NCBI GenBank assembly: GCA_965204245.1
Contig: CBDBED010000002.1
Span: 372,001 to 436,000 of the forward strand
Length of the DNA: 64,000 nt
Direction of reading: 5' to 3'
From: JAAXIE01 sp965204245
GTDB lineage: Bacteria > Chloroflexota > Dehalococcoidia > Lucifugimonadales > JAAXIE01
The translations under genes were made by a program, and so were the position numbers. The notes under the pieces were generated by a model that had not been told where the DNA came from, made no database searches, and saw nothing but the letters and a program-made list of their open reading frames with translations. The first letter of the stretch is position 1. The number at the start of each line of letters is the position of its first letter. Positions 24,096 to 31,415 of this stretch are shown here, piece by piece.

Positions 24096-26093
24096 TTAAC
24101 CCGTGGGTTCGGCGATGAGGTTGCCGTATGCGTCGACTTGGGCGGTCCAGCCGGGGGGGATGGAGGTGGTGGAGTCCATCTGGAGGACTACTGCGGGGCC
24201 GGTTATGACGTTGCCATTTCGCAGAAGGTCGCGCTGGTAGATGCCAGTGGGCAGGGGGCCCTGCTGGAAGACGACCTCGTTCTGGGCGACCCGGGCTGCG
24301 CTGGAGTCGCGTCCTTCTTGGCGGCCTGCTGCCTGCTCGGGCTTGTCCACGGGAATCAGCATCTTGAGGCGCAGGTTCACAACCTCCACAGGCTCCGACG
24401 GGTCGTTATAGCCGAAGCGCTGCTGGTGGGCGCGGTGGAAGGCGCGGGCCACGGCTTCGTTGAACCCGGCGCTGCGGGTGGGGCAGTTCACGGTCAATTC
24501 GTAGGACTGGCCGACATAACGGACATCGAGGAAGCGGCGGGTCACGAGGCGGTCTACCGGCAGGCCTTCATCGGCCATCTCGGCCGTGGCCGTGTCTTCC
24601 AAGACGGCGAACCCGGCGTCGAGGCGGTCCTTGGTCATGTCGCTGCCGCGCATCATGACGGTGCGGGAGTAGTCGCGGACGATATCGGCGATGCCCACGC
24701 CCAAGGCGGAGAGAATGCCGGGATGGGGAGGCACCAGCACACGGGGGATGCCCAACTCTTGGGCAAGCTCGCAGGCATGGGCTGGCCCGGCACCGCCAAA
24801 GGCCACTAGGGTGAAGCTGCGCGGGTCGTAGCCACGCTCCAGGGAGATGGTGCGGATGGCGCGCTCCATGGTGGCGTTGACGACGCGGACTACGCCCAAG
24901 GCTGCGGTGCGGGCGTCGCCGCCTAGACTCTGCCCCAACTGCGAGAGCAGGTCTTGGGCCCGATCGGAGTGCAGTTGCAGCTTGCCCGCTAGCGGCTGGT
25001 CTTGGGGCAGGCGGCCCAGAATCAGGTTGGCATCAGTGACGGTGACTTGGTCGCCTACGCCATAGCAGGCGGGACCGGGGTCGGCTCCTGCCGACTGGGG
25101 ACCCACCACCAAGGCTCCGCCATCGTCCATGCGGGCGATGGAACCGCCACCGGCGCCCACGCTGTGAATCTCAATCATGGGGACGCCGATGGGGCACCCG
25201 GCGAGGCTGGAGGAGGTGGTCTCCTTGATGACGCCGGGGCAGAGGGACACGTCGGTGGAAGTGCCGCCCATGTCCAGTGTAATCACGTCGTCGTAACCGG
25301 CTTGTGAGGCTAGGTGGAATGCTCCAACGACGCCACCGGCAGGGCCACTGAGGATGGTGCGCACGGGCTGATTGGAAGCAAGCTGGGCGGTGATGCTGCC
25401 GCCGGAGGACTGCATGATGCGGAGGCCTGAGCCGAGGGCGTTTTCCAACTGGCTTATGTAGCGGGACATGAGGGGGCCGACGTAGGAGTTGACCACCACG
25501 GTGGAGGTGCGCTCGTACTCGCGGAACTCAGGCACCACTTGGCTGGAGACGGAGACGTAGGGGTTGGACTTGAGCCCTGCCAACGCCTCAGCGACCAGTT
25601 CTTCGTGCAAGGGGTTGAGGAAGGAGAAGAGGAGCACGACGGCGATGGCGTCGACTTGGGCGTCGTCGATAGTGGAGACCAGCTTGGCGAGGTCCTCCGG
25701 GCGCGGGGCAGTCACCACGGCACCGGCTTGGTCCACCCTTTCGGGGATGCCGAAGCGCAACTCGTCGGGCACCAAGGGCGGGGCCCGGTCGATGCTCAGG
25801 TCGTACAGATCGGCGCGATTCTGACGCCCGATTTCCAGCACATCCTCAAAGCCATGGGTCGTGACCAGTGCGGTGCGGCCTCCGCGGCGTTCCAGCAGCG
25901 CATTGGTGGCCACGGTGGAACCGTGGACGAAAGAGGCGTCGCCGACGGAGAGGTCGCTGACGCCTTGGAGGATGCCACGAGAGGGATCGCTGGGGGTGGA
26001 TGGGAGCTTGTAGACTTCGAGACGCCCGTCCCTGAGGACTGCGAAATCGGTAAAGGTACCACCAACGTCGACGCCGACGACTGCAACACTCAT
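24096..26093 (-). CDS. hyuA: Hydantoinase/oxoprolinase family protein, A subunit
   Basis: A 665-residue ATPase-fold protein from ATG 26093 behind AGGAG; the open frame extends to 26144 without a better site. The N-terminal phosphate loop is VVGVDVGGTFTDFAVL, and DMGGTSTDVSLC is the second phosphate-binding strand. SVGAGGGSIARMDDGGALVVGPQSAGADPGPAC (in pieces SVGAGGGSIA and GPQSAGADPGPAC) and the C-terminal FGGAGPAHACELA are hallmarks of HyuA/5-oxoprolinase. It hydrolyses a cyclic amide with ATP together with HyuB (20973-22568). Confidence 0.93.
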   Translation of the reverse strand: MSVAVVGVDVGGTFTDFAVLRDGRLEVYKLPSTPSDPSRGILQGVSDLSVGDASFVHGSTVATNALLERRGGRTALVTTHGFEDVLEIGRQNRADLYDLSIDRAPPLVPDELRFGIPERVDQAGAVVTAPRPEDLAKLVSTIDDAQVDAIAVVLLFSFLNPLHEELVAEALAGLKSNPYVSVSSQVVPEFREYERTSTVVVNSYVGPLMSRYISQLENALGSGLRIMQSSGGSITAQLASNQPVRTILSGPAGGVVGAFHLASQAGYDDVITLDMGGTSTDVSLCPGVIKETTSSSLAGCPIGVPMIEIHSVGAGGGSIARMDDGGALVVGPQSAGADPGPACYGVGDQVTVTDANLILGRLPQDQPLAGKLQLHSDRAQDLLSQLGQSLGGDARTAALGVVRVVNATMERAIRTISLERGYDPRSFTLVAFGGAGPAHACELAQELGIPRVLVPPHPGILSALGVGIADIVRDYSRTVMMRGSDMTKDRLDAGFAVLEDTATAEMADEGLPVDRLVTRRFLDVRYVGQSYELTVNCPTRSAGFNEAVARAFHRAHQQRFGYNDPSEPVEVVNLRLKMLIPVDKPEQAAGRQEGRDSSAARVAQNEVVFQQGPLPTGIYQRDLLRNGNVITGPAVVLQMDSTTSIPPGWTAQVDAYGNLIAEPTG

Positions 26094-26249
26094 AAGCTTG
26101 GCTCCTAGCTTGAGGACTTTAGCTGAAGGGTATGTTGGCGTCAACCAGAGGTGGGAGGTGCGTTCCTAGGAGGCGGTCCTAGGAGGCGGAGGTAGGAGAC
26201 TATGTTTATACTGGTGGCAGAGGCATCTTGAGGGTGTGGAAATTTCATC

Positions 26250-26522
26250 ATGGCAAGACAACCCGACCCAATAGCAGAATCAATTCCAGCGCCTGTCGTA
26301 GAGTACTGGGCGGACACTGACGACCTGTACGTCAGTAATGGCCGGGCGTTCGGCGAAGGTGAGACTATCGCAGAAAATGTGGTCATTTACTATGACCGCG
26401 AAGAACCAAACCAAGTGGTGGGAATCTGTATCGAGGCAGGGGCCTCCGCCATTCTCAAGCCGTTAGTGGATGCAGAACTGGCCAAGCGTGATGTATCGGA
26501 AGGGGATGCTTTGCTCGATTAG
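26250..26522 (+). CDS. DUF2283-like small protein
   Basis: A 90-residue protein with the order VEYWADTDDLYV, then ENVVIYYDREEPNQVVGICIE. This is the pattern of DUF2283 proteins (Tyr-Asp ... D.D.D...gevvGIEI), here in a divergent form. The N-terminal 15 residues are polar and the C-terminus is charged. The ATG at 26250 has GAGGG about 17 bases upstream, so translation initiation may be weak or leaderless; a TATACT sits at 26210-26215. Function of the family is unknown; members are often found near toxin-antitoxin or mobile genes, but there is no such neighbour here. Confidence 0.6.
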   Translation: MARQPDPIAESIPAPVVEYWADTDDLYVSNGRAFGEGETIAENVVIYYDREEPNQVVGICIEAGASAILKPLVDAELAKRDVSEGDALLD

Positions 26523-26605
26523 CGAGAGTCCACCGCTGCGCTGCTCCGTTGTACGGGCCGATGGGGGTTGTACGCGCCGATAGTTGACCGGCGCGATAGG
26601 CAATG

Positions 26606-26635
26606 TTGAAGGTGCGGAAGGAGTGGTGATATACT
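26606..26635 (+). promoter_or_regulatory. Promoter of the Rrf2/IscR-like regulator gene
   Basis: A -35 TTGAAG (26606-26611), 18-base spacer and -10 TATACT (26630-26635) lie 31 bases before the ATG at 26666. Rrf2 regulators usually control their own promoter, but I see no clear dyad to name as operator. Confidence 0.5.
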
Positions 26636-26665
26636 CACCTGAAATTTCACGGAATCGGCGCTCAC

Positions 26666-27148
26666 ATGAGAATTCCGATGAAGGTCGACTATGGTGTCCG
26701 GGCCTTGGTGGAATTGGCCCGCCGCCACGGGGAAGGCCCGGTGCAGACGGCGGAAATCGCCTCCAAGCAGGGTATACCGGAAGCCTACCTTGACCAGCTT
26801 CTGACCACACTCCACAAGTCCGGGTTCATCCGCAGCCGCCGCGGCCCCCAAGGCGGGCATGTTCTGGCGCGGGACCCGATGCAGATTGACTTGGACTCGG
26901 TGATGGCAACGCTGGAGGGGACCAACCCTCCGCTGGACTGCTTCAATGAGCCATCGGAATGCCAGCTTTCCAGCAACTGCGCCCAGATGGAGGTCTGGCG
27001 AGCGGTGGAGGAGGCGGTGCACCAAGTGCTGAGCACGACAACGGTGGGGGACTTGGCCAACCGTCAATACACTGGGCAATACACCGAGCAGCACACCGGT
27101 GTGGCGGTCAGCGAAAGGGCGCAGCGAGCGGGGCAAGGCGCATATTGA
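26666..27148 (+). CDS. Rrf2-family transcriptional regulator, IscR/CymR-like
   Basis: A 160-residue regulator with the N-terminal winged helix-turn-helix typical of Rrf2 proteins (MKVDYGVRALVELARR; IPEAYLDQLLTTLHKSGF; SRRGPQGGHVLAR). Three cysteines C92, C99 and C105 (LDCFNEPSECQLSSNC) match the spacing of the iron-sulfur cluster ligands of IscR, so a 2Fe-2S sensor is likely. Immediately downstream lie a probable T-box leader, a ThiF-like enzyme and cysteine synthase. This recalls the CymR/IscR control of cysteine and iron-sulfur metabolism. The C-terminal 30 residues are polar and unusual. Confidence 0.88.
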   Translation: MRIPMKVDYGVRALVELARRHGEGPVQTAEIASKQGIPEAYLDQLLTTLHKSGFIRSRRGPQGGHVLARDPMQIDLDSVMATLEGTNPPLDCFNEPSECQLSSNCAQMEVWRAVEEAVHQVLSTTTVGDLANRQYTGQYTEQHTGVAVSERAQRAGQGAY

Positions 27149-27300
27149 CATGCAGCGGGCCCGATTCTAAGGTGCACCCGTATGAGTTGTAAGACCGATA
27201 ACTGTTGCACCTGTCCCTACACATAGGGGCAGGCGCTACCGAGAAAACGTAGAACCTGCGCCCGCTAAGGATGGGACCGCGAGAGGCGCAGGTTTTTGTT
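27145..27300 (+). promoter_or_regulatory. Probable T-box riboswitch leader with terminator, upstream of ThiF-like/cysteine synthase genes
   Basis: A consensus -35 TTGACA (27145-27150) overlaps the stop of the Rrf2 gene; the -10 is weak. The leader contains hairpins 27185-27203 (AGTTGT/ATAACT) and 27210-27233 (10 bp, loop CACA). It then has AAGGATGGGACCGCG at 27267-27281, which includes the T-box core TGGNACCGCG without mismatch. This lies inside a stem AACCTGCGCC (27253-27262) / GGCGCAGGTT (27285-27294) followed by TTTTTGTTTT, i.e. an intrinsic terminator competing with the antiterminator. Both cysteine codons TGT TGC occur in the stem region (27203-27208), but the specifier is not proven. 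Uncharged tRNA-Cys would then switch on the genes downstream. Confidence 0.6.
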
Positions 27301-27302
27301 TT
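27253..27302 (+). terminator. Intrinsic terminator of the T-box leader
   Basis: A perfect 10-bp stem AACCTGCGCC/GGCGCAGGTT with a 22-base loop holding the T-box sequence, followed by TTTTTGTTTTG. The start codon of the ThiF-like gene is 63 bases further on, so this is an attenuator rather than the end of the upstream gene. Confidence 0.75.
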
Positions 27303-27364
27303 GCCCTGAACGAGGGCGCATCAGGGATTCTGAACCGACGGGGAGCAAGGCTAGGAGGAGTTTG

Positions 27365-28210
27365 ATGACGACCACCACACAGGCACAGGCACTGACTCTG
27401 ACACCGGACCAAGTGAAGCGATATAGCAGGCACATCATCATGGGCCAGGTTGGCAGTGCGGGACAGCGCAAGCTGCTACAGGCCAAGGCCCTCATCGTCG
27501 GGGCCGGCGGCTTGGGTTCGCCATCGGCCATCTATCTGGGACTTGCCGGCGTGGGCACCATCGGCATCGTGGACTTCGATGACGTGGACATCTCGAATCT
27601 GCAGCGCCAGATACTTCACCAGAACAACGACGTGGGCAAGCCCAAGGCCAAGTCTGCCTTGGAGACCATCCGCAGCTACAACCCCGACGTGAACGTGGTG
27701 CTGCACGAGACCCGCCTTGAGGCCGAGAACGCGATGGATATCATCGGTCAGTATGACTTGGTGATAAACGGGGCCGATAACTTCGCCTCCCGCTATTTGG
27801 TCAACGACACCTGCTACCTGTTGGGCAAGCCCTTGGTGGACGGCAGCATCCTGATATTCGACGGGCAGGCTACCGTGTTCATACCGGGTTATGGCTGCTA
27901 CCGCTGTTTGTTCCCGTCGCCGCCTCCTCCGGGCATGGTGCCAAACTGCGCGGAGGCGGGAGTGCTGGGAGCGCTCACGGGGCTGGTCGGCAGCATCCAA
28001 GCCACCGAGGCCCTGAAGTACTTCCTCGGCATCGGGGAGTCGCTGACGTCCCGGTTGCTGCTGATAGACGCCCTCACGATGCAGTTCCGCGAGGTAAAGC
28101 TGAGGCGAAACCCCAACTGCCCCCTTTGCGGCGACAACCCGACGGTAACTGAGCTAATCGACTATGAGGTGTTCTGCGGTCTGGCCCCCGACCAGCATCC
28201 CGGCAGCTAG
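27365..28210 (+). CDS. HesA/MoeB/ThiF-family adenylyltransferase
   Basis: A 281-residue E1-like enzyme from ATG 27365 after AGGAGG. The ATP site is ALIVGAGGLGSPSAIYL, with the Arg-containing DISNLQRQILH and the DxxDN-like INGADNFASRYLVND. Zinc is held by the pairs CYRC and CPLC. It lacks the C-terminal rhodanese domain of some MoeB proteins. Such enzymes adenylate the C-terminus of ubiquitin-like sulfur carriers. With the cysteine synthase next door and the MoaD-like protein at 9955, it could feed a sulfur-carrier-dependent cysteine route or molybdopterin synthesis. Regulation by the T-box leader is inferred. Confidence 0.9.
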   Translation: MTTTTQAQALTLTPDQVKRYSRHIIMGQVGSAGQRKLLQAKALIVGAGGLGSPSAIYLGLAGVGTIGIVDFDDVDISNLQRQILHQNNDVGKPKAKSALETIRSYNPDVNVVLHETRLEAENAMDIIGQYDLVINGADNFASRYLVNDTCYLLGKPLVDGSILIFDGQATVFIPGYGCYRCLFPSPPPPGMVPNCAEAGVLGALTGLVGSIQATEALKYFLGIGESLTSRLLLIDALTMQFREVKLRRNPNCPLCGDNPTVTELIDYEVFCGLAPDQHPGS

Positions 28211-28243
28211 AACCGACCTGTAAACCTCTGTAAAGGACACGAC

Positions 28244-29212
28244 GTGGAACGTTCGGGCAATGGCTCGGGTCGGGTGAGCCCTCGCATCAAGCAGGGCATT
28301 CTGGGTGCCATCGGCGATACGCCACTGGTGGAGTTGCAGCGCCTCAGTCCGCACAGGGACGTGCACATCTATGCCAAGCTGGAGGGGCAGAATCCCACCG
28401 GCAGCGTCAAGGACCGCATCGCCAAGTTCATGATTGAGCAGGCCGAGGCGTCGGGCGCGATTCAGCCCGGCGACTGCCTGCTGGAACCCACCAGCGGCAA
28501 CACCGGTATATCGCTAGCCCTAGTGTGCGGTCTCAAGGGTTACCGGCTGAAGGCCGTGATGCCGGAGAACGTCAGCCCCGAGCGGACCCAGCTTCTGGAG
28601 GCTTACGGGGCGGAGATCGTCTACAGCGACGGGGCCAAGGGCACCAACGGCTCGATCGAGGTCGCTCAAGAGATGGTGGCCGCCAGCAACGAATATTTCA
28701 TGCCCTACCAGTACGGGAACGAGGGCAACCCTGGAGCCCATTACGAGGGCACCGGGCCGGAAATCATAGAGGCCTGCCCCGATGTGGACATGTTCGTGGC
28801 GGGCTTGGGCACCGGCGGGACCCTCATGGGCACGGGAAGGCGGCTCAAGGAATACAACCCGGATATCAGGGTCATCGCCGTGGCACCGGAACTGGATGAC
28901 CGGATACAGGGACTGCGCAGCTTGGAGGAGGGGTTCATCCCGCCCATCCTCGACCTGTCCCTCCTGGACGCGCGCATCATGGTTCGCAGCATAGATGCCT
29001 TCCGTACCACCAAGGAATTGCTGAAGCGGGAGGGGATATTCGCTGGCATCTCCTCCGGGTCGGTGGTGTATGCGGCCATGCGGCAGGCAGAGCGCATGGA
29101 GCGGGGCAACATCGTATGCCTGCTGGCTGACGGCGGATGGAAGTACCTGAGCACCGGCCTGTGGACAAAGGACTATGACGACATCGATGCCGAGGGCAAA
29201 ATCTGGTGGTAG
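28244..29212 (+). CDS. Cysteine synthase (PLP-dependent, CysK/CysM type)
   Basis: A 322-residue beta-family PLP enzyme starting at GTG 28244 behind AAAGGAC. The PLP lysine is K56 in NPTGSVKDRIAKF; the phosphate/substrate loop is EPTSGNTGISLAL. The second phosphate-binding loop is FVAGLGTGGTLMGTGR and the C-terminal serine is in ISSGSVVYA. It makes cysteine from O-acetylserine (or O-phosphoserine) and sulfide or a thiocarboxylated carrier. Gene order ThiF-like then cysteine synthase with a 33-bp gap resembles sulfur-carrier-linked cysteine operons, in which a MoaD-like donor is used; that carrier is not adjacent here. Confidence 0.92.
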   Translation: MERSGNGSGRVSPRIKQGILGAIGDTPLVELQRLSPHRDVHIYAKLEGQNPTGSVKDRIAKFMIEQAEASGAIQPGDCLLEPTSGNTGISLALVCGLKGYRLKAVMPENVSPERTQLLEAYGAEIVYSDGAKGTNGSIEVAQEMVAASNEYFMPYQYGNEGNPGAHYEGTGPEIIEACPDVDMFVAGLGTGGTLMGTGRRLKEYNPDIRVIAVAPELDDRIQGLRSLEEGFIPPILDLSLLDARIMVRSIDAFRTTKELLKREGIFAGISSGSVVYAAMRQAERMERGNIVCLLADGGWKYLSTGLWTKDYDDIDAEGKIWW

Positions 29213-29246
29213 AAAATATGGGGGGCACCTAGCTAGCCGCGGTCTG

Positions 29247-29276
29247 TTGCAACCCATATTTTGGGGATGGTATACT
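29247..29276 (+). promoter_or_regulatory. Promoter for the nusA operon
   Basis: A -35 TTGCAA (29247-29252), 18-base spacer and -10 TATACT (29271-29276) are followed by a leader of about 115 bases with a strong hairpin before nusA. Confidence 0.6.
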
Positions 29277-29302
29277 CCGTGCAGCGGTCCCCACCTCCTT
29301 TT

Positions 29303-29332
29303 GAAAGCGGGTCAAGAAACCCGCTTTCTTGT
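29303..29332 (+). terminator. Stem-loop in the nusA leader, terminator-like
   Basis: A perfect 10-bp stem GAAAGCGGGT (29303-29312) / ACCCGCTTTC (29319-29328) with loop CAAGAA is followed by TTGTTG. It lies after the promoter and 70 bases before the nusA start, so it would act as an attenuator of the operon. NusA autoregulation through a leader terminator is known in other bacteria; here it is inference. Confidence 0.55.
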
Positions 29333-29398
29333 TGAATGAGGCCCACGGCCCCATCGCTTGGGAGGTGGAGAGGGCTAGGCGACAAAGGGGGCTAAGCG

Positions 29399-31051
29399 AT
29401 GAAAAGCGATTTCCTCATAGCCCTGACGCAGTTGGTGGCGGAACGCCACCTGCCCCGGGAGGAGGTCCTGCAGGCCGTGGAAGCGGCCTTGGTGTCTGCC
29501 TTCAAGAAGGACAGCACCTCCATGGGACAGGACATATCGGTGAAGCTCAACCCCAATACCGGGGAGATGAGCGTTTTCGCCCTGAAGACGGTGGTTGAAG
29601 ACGTAGAGGACCCCACGCGGGAAATCAGCCTCCAGCAGGCCAAGGCTTTCAACCCTGTCATTACCTTGGGGGAGGAGATATCGACTCCCGAGCAACTCCC
29701 GCACCAAGCCAGCCGCATTGCAGCCCAGACCGCCAAGCAGGTGGTGCTGCAGCGCCTGCGCGAGGCCGAGCGAGAGAAGACCTTCCAAGAGTTCCTGAGC
29801 CGCACCGACGACGTGGTTTCGGGCGTCCTGGACCAGATGGAGCCGGGACGGGTGTGGGTGATGGAGCTGGGGCGGGTGGAAGCCATCCTGCCCTTGGAAG
29901 AGCAGGTGCCCACCGAGCGCTACCGCAAGGGCCAGCGCCTCAAGGTGTATATCGTCGACGTGCGTCGCACCCCTCGCGGGCCTGAAATCGTCGTTTCCCG
30001 CACCCACAAGAACTTGCTGAAGAGGCTGTTCGAGGTGGAGGTGCCGGAGGTCTATAACGGCGTGGTGGAAATCAAGGAAATCGCCCGGGAGCCCGGCTTC
30101 CGCAGCAAGGTGGCAGTGTCGTCGAGGCAGGAGGGCGTGGACCCCGTCGGCTCCTGTATCGGCATGCGGGGCAACCGCATCCAGAGCATCGTCAATGAAC
30201 TGCAGGGCGAGAAGATAGACATCGTCCGCTGGGATAAAGACCTCAAGACCTTTATCTCCAATGCCCTCAGCCCATCGGAAGTCGTGCAGGTTGAGGCCAA
30301 CGCCGATGACCGCACCGCAGTGGTGGTGGTCCCCGAGAGGCATTTGTCTCTGGCCATTGGGAAAGAGGGCCAGAACGCCCGGCTGGCAGCCAAGCTGTCG
30401 GGCTGGCACCTAGACATCAAGAGCGTATCGGAGTGGGACGAAATCCGGGCCCAGCGCAAGGGCGAGGAGGAAGCCCGGAAGCTGGCCTTGGAAGAGGCCC
30501 AGCAGGCCGCAGCCGAAGCCGCGCTCACCGAAGCCGTGGCTACGCTGGAAGCGCCTCCTGTCGTGGAAGAAGAGGTGCAAGAGGAACCTCTGGAAGCGGT
30601 AGCCGTGGCCGTGGTCGAGTCGGGAGAGGACACTGCGCTGCGGCCTGAGGAGGAAGAGGCCGAACTTCTGCGCATGCTGGAGGCGGAAGAGGAAACCGTT
30701 GCCGAGGCGACCTCAGAGATTGAGGCTGTCCTGGAAACGGAAGCGCCTGAGGAGACTCCAATCCCGGTCGCCGCAGAAGAAGACATCCTCCTCGATGACC
30801 TGTTCGACGAGGAGGATGAAGAAGAGGACGAAGAGGATGACGATGCCCCCGAGGGCTCGGGGGATGACTCCATCTGGGACTCTCCCATCGTCAATCCCGA
30901 TGCGGGGAAGATACGGTTCGCCGAGGACTTCGCCGATGAGTTCCGCGGCCGGGGCAGAAGGGGAGGCCGGCGAAAGCGGGGTGGCTACACCCCCAACCGG
31001 ACAAGGGGCGCCGGGGCCGGGCAGAGCCGGCCAAGTTCTACTTCTACCTAG
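29399..31051 (+). CDS. nusA: Transcription termination/antitermination factor NusA
   Basis: A 550-residue protein. The N-terminal RNA-polymerase-binding domain covers about residues 1-125, S1 about 135-200, and two KH domains about 205-345. Recognisable segments are GRVWVMELGRVEAILPLEEQ, DPVGSCIGMRGNRIQSIVNEL and LAIGKEGQNARLAAKLSGW (each in pieces below 21 residues). After residue about 370 comes a long acidic extension with Asp/Glu runs (FDEEDEEEDEEDDD) and a basic Gly/Arg-rich tail. This replaces the tandem acidic repeats seen in enterobacteria. The usual rimP gene in front of nusA is absent, and cysteine synthase is the upstream neighbour. Confidence 0.95.
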   Translation: MKSDFLIALTQLVAERHLPREEVLQAVEAALVSAFKKDSTSMGQDISVKLNPNTGEMSVFALKTVVEDVEDPTREISLQQAKAFNPVITLGEEISTPEQLPHQASRIAAQTAKQVVLQRLREAEREKTFQEFLSRTDDVVSGVLDQMEPGRVWVMELGRVEAILPLEEQVPTERYRKGQRLKVYIVDVRRTPRGPEIVVSRTHKNLLKRLFEVEVPEVYNGVVEIKEIAREPGFRSKVAVSSRQEGVDPVGSCIGMRGNRIQSIVNELQGEKIDIVRWDKDLKTFISNALSPSEVVQVEANADDRTAVVVVPERHLSLAIGKEGQNARLAAKLSGWHLDIKSVSEWDEIRAQRKGEEEARKLALEEAQQAAAEAALTEAVATLEAPPVVEEEVQEEPLEAVAVAVVESGEDTALRPEEEEAELLRMLEAEEETVAEATSEIEAVLETEAPEETPIPVAAEEDILLDDLFDEEDEEEDEEDDDAPEGSGDDSIWDSPIVNPDAGKIRFAEDFADEFRGRGRRGGRRKRGGYTPNRTRGAGAGQSRPSSTST

Positions 31052-31073
31052 CTGAAATACGGGGAAGGGTCGC

Positions 31074-31415
31074 ATGGCCAGACCTCGTCATGTGCCGCAG
31101 CGTAGCTGCTTCTCCTGTGGGCGTCGGGCCGACAAGCGCGAGTTGGTGCGGTTGGTTCGAACGGAGGCCGGCTCAGTGGAAGTCGACCCGGTCGGCAAGG
31201 TCTCAGGCAGGGGCGCATATCTGTGCCTCGAGCAGGTCTGCTGGGAAGAGGGGCTGAAGAAGACACGGCTGGATCGTGTGCTGAAGTGTTCCGTATCGCC
31301 GGAAACCCGGCAACGACTGCTGGCCTTTTCCAAGGAGAAGCTAGGACAGGAAGGAACAGCCCTAGAAGGAACGCAAGGAGAAACGCCGGGACCACCCCCC
31401 GGTTGGAGCGGTTGA
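31074..31415 (+). CDS. ylxR: YlxR family RNA-binding protein (RNase P modulator RnpM)
   Basis: A 113-residue protein in the usual place between nusA and infB. Family features are RSCFSCGRRADKRELVRLVR and the signature SGRGAYLC at about residue 42-50; the C-terminal 25 residues are Gly/Pro-rich and atypical. YlxR homologues bind RNA and modulate RNase P. It begins 22 bp after nusA and its stop TGA overlaps the infB ATG (TTGAATGACG, one base apart), indicating tight coupling. Confidence 0.92.
   Translation: MARPRHVPQRSCFSCGRRADKRELVRLVRTEAGSVEVDPVGKVSGRGAYLCLEQVCWEEGLKKTRLDRVLKCSVSPETRQRLLAFSKEKLGQEGTALEGTQGETPGPPPGWSG

Noticed and set aside
26155..26200. Short direct repeat CCTAGGAGGCGG (two copies) as a mobile-element footprint
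   Set aside because: Two adjacent 13-bp copies with nothing between them and no inverted ends; ordinary slippage explains it.
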